This document shows positions 54,161 to 64,000 of a stretch of 64,000 bases of DNA, piece by piece. The notes beneath the pieces were generated by a model, which ran no database searches, was not told the DNA's origin, and was given only the letters and a program-made list of their open reading frames with translations. The stretch comes from Aspidapion aeneum (lineage: Eukaryota; Arthropoda; Insecta; Coleoptera; Brentidae), in assembly GCA_963576565.1 (NCBI GenBank), contig OY755042.1, forward strand, positions 95,102,185 through 95,166,184, written 5' to 3'. Made by a program: the position numbers and the translations under genes. Position 1 is the stretch's first letter, and each line of letters opens with the position of its first letter.

Positions 54161-57100
54161 TTTAAAAACAAACAATAGCCAATAAAAACCGGCTGTAATC
54201 ATAGCTAAGGTTAGGGTCCATGTATGTTAACATATGTAGATGTCAACATACAGGGTCTCTAGCTACGCTGGGGGAGGGATATAAGGCTCAGATCTGAAAT
54301 CTATTCTCCTGCCCGGTACCGACTGAACGTTTCTCGATCGGATCGTAGGAGAAGCTTGCGCAATAGAGGTCGTTTCGCATAGCACGTGACGACGCGGAGC
54401 TAATTTAAAGCTTGCCATTGGCCAAAGCCTGTGATGGGAACTATCACACCGTTCAAGTACGAGAATGGCCAGCCTATTTCTTTATATTATAACTTATTTA
54501 CCAAAAGCACGTGCTACGTAACCAAAAAGCAATGTGCTACTGCGACATTACATGGAGACCTATTGTGGCGGATTTCAGCGGGACATCACACCTCACGTAA
54601 TTATTCTTTAAGGTCAGTTTTTAGATTGCTTACTTAGTTTCTTAGATACGACGGGTGAACCTTATGTGCAAATAAAACGCGTATGTTTAAATATATTTAA
54701 TGTAATTGCTGAAAGGATATTTTGTTAAATTTCCACTGGACTCACAGAACATTTGATGCAGTTTTACAAAGTCATGTTAATATATTTCCATTAAATGTTC
54801 TATCCAATTAGTTAAAAAAACATAATTTTTTAAATGTTATTTTAGAGTCTGAAAAGTAAGCGTTAGTTAACTTTTAACTTTTTACACAATTCAATGTTAA
54901 TGTGTGTGATGTTAAAGTCTTGTTAAAAAAGTAAATATTGACCTAAGCACTCTCCGGGCTCTGTTAACTGTTACCTTTGAGACGACAAGGCCTATCCTAG
55001 AGTAAGAATTATTATTTTTTCCTTAGTCTAAGAAGCCAATGATTTTGGGTAGTAAACGCACAAAATGAATTTCTTGAATTACAGTGATATTCAAGGACGT
55101 ACCTAGGGAGGGGATCAAGGGTAATCAAAATTGCACAATACATATGCAAATATTTATTGAAATTCCTTCCTTCTCAGAAATTTTTTCTTGCTTACGGCCC
55201 TGGCGGTTCTTAAATAACAAAAGGTCATAAATTATAATATATACCTACCAAAGTACAAGGTACAAAATTTGATTGTTTTAACTTCTTAGAAGTATCACGA
55301 TCTATATATCCTAAAAATGAATAAAATCCCAAAAATTTTGTGAATATTAAGGCTTTCCATAATATGTGTAATTTCACAAATATTCTATAAAAATCAAATT
55401 ACAAAATACAAATAAATAAATTTATAAATTTCACATAAAACTTATGACATTACAAAAAATAAATACTTTTTTACAAGCTTTGCTAAAAAATATGTTCTAA
55501 TGCAAGTTCGTTTTAATTTGTGGAATATTTAGTTTATTAGGCAGTCTATAGTGGTTTATAGTTTGTAAATATAAAGCAAATTAATGTAATTTTATCTGCA
55601 TTTTAAAGAACTAAATTTAAAATTGTATTCTGATAATCCTATGTAATTTTATAAAAAAATGTGGAATAAATGATACTAGTAATGCCGTAATTTTTTAAAA
55701 TAAAATTTACATACAATAAGCAATTTCGCATAGTAATTCACACATCTCTTTTTTCTGTGTGCAACTTTAATTTAGAGCTCTCGAATTGCCTTCGATCTAC
55801 CTTTACGCGAGACGACGAAACCTACCCTTTTTTTTTTCTTCCATATGATCATATGACTGAAGTAAATCGATCACTACGCCTACAGTGTTCGTTTTATGGA
55901 CTAGTTGTTTGGTCTTTCCATCAAACCAAAAAAGTTTTGGTATTGGATTGCGCGCGCATTTGAATTTCTCGTACGGTTTTATGACTGTCGAACGGGATGA
56001 TGGACCGATCTATTTAGACTACGATCTGCTAGTTGCTTCTCTGTCTAAACCATGCCTAGGAAACTCAATGCAATTTGACAGGTCGTTAGGTTAAAGTTCT
56101 CACTAAGCTCAAAAGAGGCGCTGCGGTCGCGCGTTTGTTCCTTATTCTATTTTTTTTGAGAATTATCTGTGGTTTGGATTTTCCGTCCCCCTTTTGTTCA
56201 GGTAGAAAAACCTCTTCCACCGCATTTTATTTCGGGTTCATTTTAAATCTATCTTTTTGGCTTATGTATGTAATCTTTGCTGCTTTGACGCATTAAAATT
56301 GAATTTTGTTAAATTTGTAACTTTTGCAATTTTTAAATATAAAAGAATAAGAATTTCTAGTTGCTTTTCTGGGTGAAGTGTCTAAAGTTCAGACGTGCGA
56401 CCACTGATAAGCTATGTAAATACTGCTTTGAAACACCCTACACAACTTACAACCAAGACGAGGAGGTACTTTTAAATCATGTCAGATTTTCGTCAAGCTG
56501 TTAAAAAGTAGACATTTAAAAATGATTCTCTTCACGAACAACTGTTTCATTATTTATTCACTCATAACTCACCAGAAATGTTAAAAGCAAATTTAAAAAT
56601 ACTAGATAGTGTTTGGTTTTTCATTATATTTTATTTTACCAATCAATTAGACTAAGTATTATTTCATCAATAGTTAGTCGTTAATTTGTAGTTTTTTTTA
56701 TAATAATAAAAACTCATTTAAAAAATGTTTTATTTATTGCACTTTATATATCATTTTCAATCCGTTTATATCTTATAAAGACAGTGTATGTCTTTATAAA
56801 ATATTGACTGAAATTTCAAAAGAAAACTTTAAAATTAAAGAAAGTTTATTATAAAAGGCGATTCAAATTTCCCGCCTTAACTTTTAGTTCGTCACTAAGC
56901 TTAGTAGTGGGCGCCACAGAGTTAACGATCTGTCAAACAGCCGGAGTTTCCTATCTAATAAAAGCTGACTGAACCGCAGCAAAATCTATGGTCTAAACAG
57001 GTCCACAGGCCTTGTTATCTAGCGAGCGTTGGTTAAACTTTTACAGCTCTGTAATAAAAGTTCGCTTCTTTTATTGAAGACACGCGGCGTGAAGTTTTGT

Positions 57101-57200
57101 TTAAACTCGCGCTTTCAGCTTTGTGAGAGAAACGAAATTGGCTTTGGTTTTTGCTGGCGCAAATTCAGATTGTAACAATTAAACTTCGTAAGTCCCAAAA
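54161..57200. other. Unassigned sequence
   Basis: 54220-54255 holds an inverted pair TGTATGTT/AACATACA, followed by GGGATATAAGGCTCAG (54274-54289), which could be a TATA-containing promoter or LTR start. 55840-55858 has the dyad CATATGATCATATG. 56775-56805 has TATAAAGAC...GTCTTTATA. Frames at 55757-55963 and 55885-56094 are unsupported. Confidence 0.35.
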
Positions 57201-57285
57201 GAGACTTAGGCTTAAGTCCCTTAAGGGTCTGTTAATTATAATTTTTTGTAACAAGTTTATTTAAGGGTTCCGCGTTGCCAGAAAG

Positions 57286-57700
57286 GAGAAAGGGACCACT
57301 AAGGTCACTCATCGTCAAGCAAGCTTTACAGGTAGCGAAGCCTAACTCTGATTTTCTATTTTTTGGCTATAATTTTTGACATGTTTTCCTTGGTTTCGCA
57401 TTGGCGGCTCGTTGTTATTTTAAAAATGTGGTTTTAACACAGTCTAAAGATCTATTTAAAAATGATACAGTCTCTAGATAGTTTGCAGCATAACTTCTTA
57501 ATTCTAATTACATAAATATATATAGTTTAGGTACCTTCATACTGTGTAAAACAACATCTTCAAAATAAAACAGAACCGCCAAGGCGAAACCGAGGAAAAC
57601 ATGTCAAAAATAATAACCAAAAAATAGAAAGCGTGGCGTTAGCTTCGCATCCTATAAAGCTTGCCTTTACGATGAGTGTCCTTAGGGACCACCCTTTAAG
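57286..57700. mobile_element. Foldback/MITE with about 125-bp arms
   Basis: The left arm (57286-57412) and right arm (57573-57700) share AAAGGGACCAC, CACTCATCGT, CAAGCTTTA, TCTATTTTTTGG and TTTTTGACATGTTTTCC-CGGTTTCGC with their complements. The 160-bp centre is AT-rich. It is noncoding, and no clear target duplication was found. Confidence 0.8.
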
Positions 57701-57712
57701 TGCCCCCGAGAC

Positions 57713-57893
57713 GATCAATTAGATTGATAATCGCGATTGACAATCGGAATAATTAATGCATAGATTGATCGTGTCGGAAACGATTGATGCGACTGATTAA
57801 TGGATTGACTGCGATTGAAGGATTTTTGAGTGAAGCACATTGAGGGGCTGATTGACGCTCCCAATTGATCGTCTAATCGAGCGATTGACAGTC
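57713..57893. repeat. GATTGA/TCAATC motif cluster
   Basis: At least eight GATTGA words in one orientation, plus TCAATT/CAATTGATC words, within 180 bp (for example CGATTGACAATCGG, GATTGATGCGACTGATT, GCGATTGACAG). It lies directly 3' of the Harbinger transposase fragment in the sense of that gene, where subterminal transposase-binding repeats would be expected. Function is inferred. Confidence 0.7.
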
Positions 57894-57949
57894 GTTCGGC
57901 CAGTTGCTTAACAGCCACGATAATGGATACATCGTTGAGCCCTGTGGAC

Positions 57950-58135
57950 TCATAATGCTAATAATTTATCAAAACTGTTATGATCCATTCGAAGAAAATT
58001 TTTGTAATGGTCTAGTTCATTATCCCGCAGAACTTTCAGTAAATGTTTATGGTTAAAGCGGCTTCTCAGTTTATACCACTCTTTCGACCAGCTTTTTTTT
58101 GGCTGTATACCGTCGAAGATAAGGCCAAAATTTTT
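57950..58135 (-). pseudogene. Second Harbinger transposase N-terminal fragment
   Basis: KNFGLIFDGIQPKKSWSKEWYKLRSR, then FNHKHLLKVLRDNELDHYKNFLRMDHNSFDKLLAL. The L-ELR-ND---YKNFLRMD---FD-LL block corresponds to the same region as 40256-40390 but is a different, diverged copy (the Leu of NFLRM is intact here). It stops just after that motif. The frame extends upstream to 58222, but residues before KNFG look like the shadow of the opposite-strand remnant. The catalytic domain is missing. Confidence 0.85.
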
Positions 58136-58148
58136 TCCGCACGTCCTA

Positions 58149-58501
58149 AATACAAGAATCCTCCTGTTTACAATCATTTCCAAATGAAAACCCATCCTCC
58201 TACACACAAGTTTCATTTTCAAGAAGTGCTGCTAAACCGATGCGATGCTACCAGAAGAACCAAAGGAAGAATCCTGTAGTGTGTTACAGCCTGTACATAC
58301 CAATATACCTTCCTCCATTCACTACACTACACTAATAATTCTCAGCAGCAAACTGATCAAGGCATTTCTGTGGTGGGCCAAACACCAACCAATCCAATTC
58401 AAATAAGAAACGACGTTCTTCAAGATGTTGCGGCATCTGCTATATTGCGGCATGCAACAAACACAAAGTGCACTTTCAATTTCGATATTTACCATCGTTA
58501 A
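58149..58501 (+). pseudogene. Unrecognised coding remnant opposite the Harbinger fragment
   Basis: On the plus strand an open frame runs SSCLQSFPNENPSSYTQVSF, then AAKPMLPEEPKEESCSVLQP and NIPSSIHYT. It shifts by one base in an ACTAC repeat near 58325 and continues NNSQQQTDQGISVVGQTP, IQIRNDVLQDVAAS, ILRHATNTKCTFNFDIYHR and stop (58499-58501). Ser/Gln/Pro-rich text followed by a compact C-terminus looks like real protein. Harbinger elements usually carry a second Myb/SANT-MADF gene on the other strand, and this could be its C-terminal half. I see no SANT domain, so that is only an inference from position. Confidence 0.45.
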
Positions 58502-58509
58502 CTTTTTCG

Positions 58510-60300
58510 TTATTGTTAATTAAATGTTCTTTATATAAAGTTTCTATATTTCATATATTTAATATATGATAAAAAAAATCATGTTTCATGATTTTTCCGT
58601 GCATAAAAAAATCGTGCGGAAAAGTAATTTTCGCACGGTTTTTGTTTTGGTAAAAATAAAGATATTTATTGATATTAAATGATTTATGTAACTATTCTCT
58701 CTTATGTATCATTTTCCAGCATTATTATAAAATCTTTGCGAATTAAAACATGTTTTTTTTGATAAAGAAGATGAACAAAAACCCTCGTAAGAAAATCATT
58801 GTACCTAACTCTTGCGAAAACTATCTTTTCCACCCTTGACGGCTTGCCCGAACTTCGCTCCGCGTCGTTCGTGCAACTGCCGCCGCATGCGGAAAAGTTT
58901 CACTTTCCGCACTTGTTAGGTAAATAACTGTATTGAATCAAGAAATATTATTAAAAAAACTTACATGACATAAATACATTTTTCCCAACAAATATATTTT
59001 TAAAATAAAAAAAACCATAAACATTTAGAGTTTTTTTATGACATTTCAGCCCCAAGATTCTTATACTTCGTAAAAAATTATGAAAGTTTTGTACTTATCA
59101 TGTTTTAATATCTATTCAATTAAACGTTCTAGATATGATGTAAAAATATAAGAGAAAACCCTGTACTTACGACATAAACTAGGCTTATGCTTGTGTCCTT
59201 TGACCAGTGAGGCCAATAGGATTATACGGTCCTTGCTAAGGCTTTGTATTTGTTTACAGCTTCTGAGCAATGCTTAGCGTTAGGAGGGATTTAAACAGCT
59301 TTAAGGGAACTCGATGTTTTAGGCTAATTTGTTTTTCAAAACAAGTTGAACCGACACCTAATTACTTTAACATTTTAGAAGAAAAATATTAATTAAGTAG
59401 ATAAAATAATAGGGTGTTGGAATTGTAAATTACACAGCTCCACAAAAAATCAAAAATATTACTTCTGAGGTCTGAGTATATTTATTTTATATTTTCAGGT
59501 CGCTAAAATCGAATGCGGCATCCGTTTTACCTAAGGTAACTGAGCGCAGCACTCATCATCAGTTACTTTAATTTTACCCCATAACGTCGGGATTTTCCAG
59601 TGGCGTACGCAGGGGAGGGCTTGGGGGTTGAAACCACCCCAGTGCCGCTGAATATCTACAACAATTAGTTTTCGCTCCAATGCAGCCGCGCGGAAAGGCG
59701 GGTTTCAAAAGTGCTCCAAATTGGTAAACCAGAGTTGATGATTTCTTCACGTATATTATAAATATGGGTAATTTTTACTATTAAACCATTTGCAAAGTTT
59801 CAATTTGTTTATTAAAAAAATTAGATAAAAGTTGTGTATTGAATTATTATAATTTTTCAAATATGTATTATATATATTGGACTAAAAGAATCAGTATTAA
59901 AGACGTCAGCAATATGACGTATTTGGGACCAAATCAGAACATTAGACACACACACAGACACAAACCAATTTATGACTTTTTTTAAACTCGTCTGAATATA
60001 TAAAATATTCCCTGCAGTTGAGAACACTGAAGGAAACTTAGACACAGAAGGTGACTCTTCTGTGACTTAGACCTGGAAGTACTGGAACAGGTACAGCGGT
60101 GTTCGTCTGTGAGGTACAGATCAAAATAGACCTATACCTAGACTTACACATCTCCACCTTAAAGCGAAAGAAGCCCCGAAGTTTGTCTTGATTTAATATT
60201 TAATTTATTTTACATACGTACCCCCACATTCCGTATAAATCCGGTACTGACTGGGGCACCATCTATGTAAGTATGAGTGTATGTGTCCCTTGGACAAAGT
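58510..60300. other. Unassigned sequence
   Basis: 58560-58640 contains AT-rich dyads (AAAAATCATG...CATGATTTTT; CCGTGC...GCACGG). 59595-59640 starts CAGTGGCGTACGCAGGGG, a typical element end without a visible partner. No gene is visible. Confidence 0.35.
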
Positions 60301-60309
60301 GTGCAGTAA

Positions 60310-60479
60310 GGGTAGTGACCAATATATGACGTTTTTCAGACGTCAAAAACTACACTACGAAAAGACGTCAAGTAACTGACGCCTTAAAGACAACATTTTT
60401 TGGTAGATGACCTGCTGGTCATCCAAATGACCATTTTTCGACGAAAAAAGGACGTCATTTGATGACCCCTTGCTACCTG
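60310..60479. mobile_element. Short MITE with GGTAG...ATGACGT ends (about 170 bp)
   Basis: The left GGTAGTGACCAATATATGACG and the right complement AGGTAGCAAGGGGTCATCAA-ATGACGT align as imperfect inverted repeats. The interior is full of GACGTC-type dyads (TCAGACGTCAAAA, AGACGTCAAG, GACCTGCTGGTC). Confidence 0.55.
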
Positions 60480-60483
60480 GGGT

Positions 60484-61059
60484 ATCAATTGCGTGTGTCA
60501 CTACATTCAGCTGCCGGTTCTTTCTGGAGTATTAGCTATGAGTTATTGTTTCAGCGTTGTCACAAGACACCGGTTTCACAGGATAAAAATCAATCCGTTT
60601 TGAACTATGTATGTGAAAATAGTGAATATAAAGACTACGATAAAGAATATCAGTACATGGTAAACAAACCTTGCAAAATTTGATATTGATTGAGCTGTAT
60701 TGATACATAATATAGCAAGATTAATAAATTTAGTTCAATTTTTATGAAACAATTATGTTAAATAAAAAAATCTTTAAGCTAATTACGTACACACATTCTC
60801 AAAATATCAATTTTTCAAGTTATTTGCTTAAGAGGAAAAACACGATATGCAACATTATTTTTGGAGGCGACTGTACCATTTCCAGAGTGCACAGTATATT
60901 AAAATCACATTTTTTAAACGCTAGTTCACATTTCCCAACTTTCAGCATCAATTTGTCAAAATTACAACCATAAAATAATTTCGATCGTTCAGAACCGACA
61001 AGCTGACCACCGTGCAACGTGTAAAATTACGACAGGATAAAATCAGCGCAGGCAGCAGC
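60484..61059. other. Unassigned sequence
   Basis: Short open frames on both strands (60459-60683, 60755-60973) have no recognised motif. I see nothing else. Confidence 0.3.
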
Positions 61060-61570
61060 AAAACAACCTAAGGACGTACCACCAAGTTCAATGTAAAACT
61101 CGATGCCACAGAACGAGGATCACTGCAAACCCTTTTCTCGCCAATTTGTAATAATTGCACAGGAGTGCTGTGCGACAACGCAAAAGAAAATACTTTAGAT
61201 TTGGAAACACACTAATCGGATGACGATGATGTGGAAAATCAACACATTACACTTAAAAATTCAGTTGATGACGGTTCTGCGCCAAACTCGACACTCAAAA
61301 AATGTTCATAAGAGCATCAGCACAGACTAGAGACTCAAAAGATTCAAAAGTAAAAGAGCAGTTGCAAATATCTAAGAAAAAATTACCAGGATAGGAAAAT
61401 TGTTCGGAAAATTGTTCAACTATCGCGTCGCGGATAAGTGTGCGGCTCCAGAATTAGCTTCTTCATTCATAATTATTAAATACCGTTTGGTTCCAGCTGC
61501 ATTGGGGCGAAAACTGTTCGCCGACAAAATTATAAATAATATAATACTCAACAATTTTTGTAAAACCAAT
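61060..61570 (+). pseudogene. Possible decayed coding sequence, unrecognised
   Basis: The plus strand reads TTKFNVKLDATERGSLQTLF, SPICNNCTGVLCDNAKENTL, DLETH, stop, SDDDDVENQHITLKNSVDDG and then a second stop. After a frame change it reads KLFGKLFNYRVADKCAAPEL and IKYRLVPAALGRKLFADKII. The composition (paired CxxC, acidic run, few rare codons) is more protein-like than the surroundings, but I recognise no family. It could be a processed pseudogene or transposon debris. Confidence 0.3.
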
Positions 61571-62489
61571 GTTTTGATTAGACCACAAAAAAGAATGAAA
61601 TTGTCAAATATTTTTTTTTATTTTACTTTTTTTAAACAAATTGTCTTATTAGTCAAAAACCAACGCAAATATAAGAACAACTTATTTTAGCAATGTTGTA
61701 AAGAATTTAATTTCACCAAATTTTTCTCTAGGAGAAAAAAGAATAGAGAAAAATACCCTAAAATCAATGATGGCGTTGTTTCTTCAGGTAGGGGGGGGGG
61801 AAGGGGGCGAGGGTGATCTCTTTGATGTAGAGATGGCGTGGTTCGGTTCGGAATTATTTCGCACAGAAAATCTAATATTACTGGACTATAAAGGTATGTC
61901 GAAACCAAAAAATATTTGTTGCAACATGCATCAAAATTCTTTCATGTTTTGCCGGCCAACGTGTTGTTCAGTCGCCCGCACACACATAGGTCGGCAAAAC
62001 ATCAAAGAATTTTGTTTCCTGTGGCAAGGAATGTTTTTTGGTTTGGTTCACTTTTTAAATGTCATGTTAAAATTATCTAAAGTCGTTTGAAAAGCCCGGA
62101 ATTTCAGCGGTCTTTAAAAACTGCTAAAGAAAATCGTTTAATAAATCATGGTGCTTATTTTTAACTATTTCTTTGTATTCTACAAATGTATAAAAAATAA
62201 GGTGACATTAAAAAAGTGGGCCAGTGTACTTCTAGGCCGCGTGGTTTTAGGAGGGACGGACAGTAGGTATTTAATAAAATTTTGATAGAAAGCTCACTGA
62301 CCTATAAAAGAAGGTGATAATTAAACTTAATTAAACTGGATTATAATTAACGTCACTTCTTAGCTCTCCGGCTTCCGCGTTCAGCTTTTCGTGAAGCTAA
62401 TATTAACCTTACAACGATATAGTAACTAATTTCGTATAATATTTTTATCTTTGGAACCAAAATTATACCTAAAATTGTAATTTTTTGAG
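61571..62489. other. Unassigned sequence
   Basis: Contains a G-rich tract at 61785-61815 and several unsupported small frames on both strands. 61910-62030 has a weak inverted resemblance (AAACATCAAAGAATTTTG / CAAAATTCTTTCATGTTTTG) around GCCGGCCAACG and AGGTCGGC. Confidence 0.3.
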
Positions 62490-63425
62490 CGTATTTTCTG
62501 CAAACTACTACTACAATGTCGGTTTACAACGTTTTTCTACGTTGTCCGACGCCTATTCTCCACCTCCTTCGATCCTGACAATCATCTTATGTCAGGTTTT
62601 TTACTCATTGATCTTAGGATTGACTTGCCATTCCAGTGTAGGACCCTCTCTTTTTCTGCGCCCTATTGGTTGCTATTCTAGGACCTGCTTCGGTAATCTT
62701 TCATCGATCATCCGTTGTACAATCATGGCCGTACCATATCAGTTGTCTTTTAGTGATGTCATCCGTTATGCTTTCCTCGATTCCCATTCTTTATTTTATG
62801 GTGTCATTTCTTATATGATCTGTTCCAGATGTTCTCGTTGATCTTCTTATTGCATCCACTTCGACACTTTCCATTTTTGTTTTGTATTTTTTTGTGTTTA
62901 TCTCTCTGTTCCATTAAATACTGTTAAGATATCCAATAACCTTTTTTACTTTTACCAGTCCTTTTTCCAGAACTTTACAATCTGTTCCTGTCTTATCAAA
63001 TGTGACACCCATGTATACATCCTCATTGCATGGAAATATTGTTTGTCCATTGTCCAGTTCTAACACACTTGATTCGTTTCCAATACATAGGTACTGTTTC
63101 TTGTACACGTTCACTGTAACCCCCACTTTTGGTATTCTTCAGTTAGCTTTCTCATCATATACTCCATGTCTTCTTTATCATTAGCTACAATTACTTAGTC
63201 GTCAGCAAACTGTAGTGTGTATATGGTAAATCTGTCGTTAAGTTGTATTTTCATGCCGTGTACTTTACGTTTTAATTTTTTTAGAGCTACTGCGATATAT
63301 GTTTTAAAAAGAGTTGGAGAGATACAACATTCCTGTTTTTCATTACTAGCAATTTTTTTAAAAGTCGATTTCCAATTTTAATTTTAGATTTTGAGTCTCT
63401 GTATAGTTCTTTTAATAACCTATAA
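62490..63425 (-). pseudogene. Non-LTR retrotransposon (LINE) reverse transcriptase fragment
   Basis: Minus strand, in order: LLKELYRDSKSKIKIGNRLL; after a frameshift, QECCISPTLFKTYIAVALKK; then LQFADD followed by a stop where Q/V is expected, and IVANDKEDMEYMMRKLTEEY. The next parts are VTVNVYKKQYLCIGNESSVL, LELDNG, YMGVTFDKTGTDCKV and VIGYLNS. The C-terminal tail is RRSTRTSGTDHIRNDTIK, RMGIEESITDDI, RQLIWYGH and WRIGVGQRRKTL. FADD is the catalytic core of the RT palm, and IRN-VIRE-MG...IWYGH is a typical LINE C-terminus. It has multiple stops and frameshifts. The 5' half, including any endonuclease, is missing (5' truncation near 63425). Confidence 0.92.
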
Positions 63426-63479
63426 CATTAGGTAATAAATAATTTTAGTAATTATTTATAATATTTTAATTTTTTTCAG

Positions 63480-63596
63480 ATGTTGAAATGAACTTTTCAA
63501 ATGGATTTTCCGTCGCCGATTTTTCTTCAAAATAACAGCGAGTTGATTCTTCAGATTGAAGATATCATGGAGGCTCGACCTTCTGCTGATTATACG
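63480..63596 (+). CDS. Candidate first coding exon of a host gene (continues beyond the window)
   Basis: A polypyrimidine-AG acceptor (ATTTTTTTCAG) precedes 63480 and a GTATGT donor starts at 63597. Between them the first ATG followed by an open frame is at 63501, giving 32 codons in phase 0: MDFPSPIFLQNNSELILQIE then DIMEARPSADYT. The 20-nt leader has an earlier ATG (63480) followed by a quick in-frame TGA, so 63501 is the better start. The peptide is unlike any transposon protein I know, and I cannot name the gene. Partner exons would lie downstream of the window, with a 5' UTR exon upstream. The LINE relic at 62490-63425 would then sit in an intron. Confidence 0.5.
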
Positions 63597-64000
63597 GTAT
63601 GTTTAATTAGATTAGAAATTTTTTAAACCGCATTTTTCTTACGATAATAGCGTGTGAGGGTCTGTCATGGTTCCACTTAAACACCTAAAACTCAAAGGTT
63701 CATTGGCAAAAAAACCACCTATGGTAGTCGGCCATTTTGTGCCTATCTTTCCCTAAGTTTTTGGAAAAATTTTGGAAAATAAAGTATTTTTTGTGTCATA
63801 ATAATTTTTAAAAATACCAATTTTTATATATTTGTTTTAAAAAAATTAAGTTTGGTCAAAAAATTTGTTAATTTTTTTTACTAGAATTAAAAATACTAAC
63901 CGAGGGGGATGCCCCTTTGACGCCCCCCCTGGATGCGACACTGCGTGTGGCAAAATAATAAGTTTCGCTGCAGTCTTAACTTCAAAACAACAAGCAAACT
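63597..64000 (+). other. Probable intron start, unassigned
   Basis: It begins GTATGTTTAATTAG. It contains a phrase near 63895-63945 (GAGGGGGATGCCCCTTTGACG, CCCCCCTGGATGCGACACTG) that looks like the edge of an element with CAGTGTCGCATCC ends, cut off by the window. No coding frame is visible. Confidence 0.35.

Noticed and set aside
1..64000. CRISPR arrays, rRNA genes, riboswitches or bacterial operons
   Set aside because: None seen. The tandem repeats lack spacers of constant length, and all other signals are eukaryotic.

Overview
The window looks like a repeat-dense stretch of an insect (arthropod) nuclear genome. It is AT-rich by eye. It has no long open frames, no operon-like packing and no ribosome-binding sites, but it has spliceosomal introns (a GTAAGT donor and TTTTAG acceptor in the best gene). 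It also has a tRNA-Val-derived SINE and debris of many eukaryotic transposon classes: Crypton, P, hAT, PIF/Harbinger, Tc1/mariner-like, non-LTR (LINE) and Penelope-like. The class mix points to an insect, but I cannot name the order or species. Only one short stretch, an exon-like segment at 63480-63596, looks like a host gene.

Layout. 1-3.4 kb: repeat X copy 1, a hAT-type MITE with 8-bp target duplications, and a foldback element (H1) carrying a canonical hammerhead ribozyme. 5.2-6.2 kb: a Tc1/mariner-like remnant with nested foldbacks. 7.1-8.5 kb: a second H element (H2), split by an 815-bp insertion with 10-bp flanking repeats. 8.9-9.4 kb: a short copy of the hAT MITE. 9.7-11.8 kb: a decayed P-element/THAP9-type transposase flanked by a direct repeat. 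11.8-13.1 and 16.8-18.1 kb: two inverted copies of a 1.3-kb element with CCCACTAA ends; one holds a 77-codon open exon-like frame. 20.1-22.3 kb: nested tandem repeats (about 130 bp, about 486 bp, 31 bp).

22.9-26.9 kb is the most informative locus. A 2.5-kb Crypton with an apparently intact two-exon tyrosine recombinase (380 aa) has inserted into one arm of a long inverted-repeat element. The other arm therefore shows the sequence before insertion and fixes the Crypton ends. 27.5-38.8 kb: more TIR elements, minisatellites, a SINE, a LINE RNase H fragment and two copies of repeat X. The two X copies were hit by two different hAT-type elements at points 2 bp apart.

39.9-49.1 kb: a Harbinger fragment, an approximately 690-bp palindrome, several MITEs and a degraded hAT element with perfect 8-bp target duplications. 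49-57 kb is mostly unassigned. 57.3-58.5 kb: a foldback, a GATTGA-motif cluster, a second Harbinger fragment and an unrecognised coding remnant on the opposite strand. 62.5-63.4 kb: a broken LINE reverse transcriptase. 63.5 kb: the candidate host exon.

Nothing here suggests genes cooperating in a pathway. The window is a stratigraphic record of nested transposition. The three points most worth following up are the hammerhead-bearing inverted-repeat family, the potentially active Crypton with its terminal motif clusters, and the paired hAT insertions at one target site.
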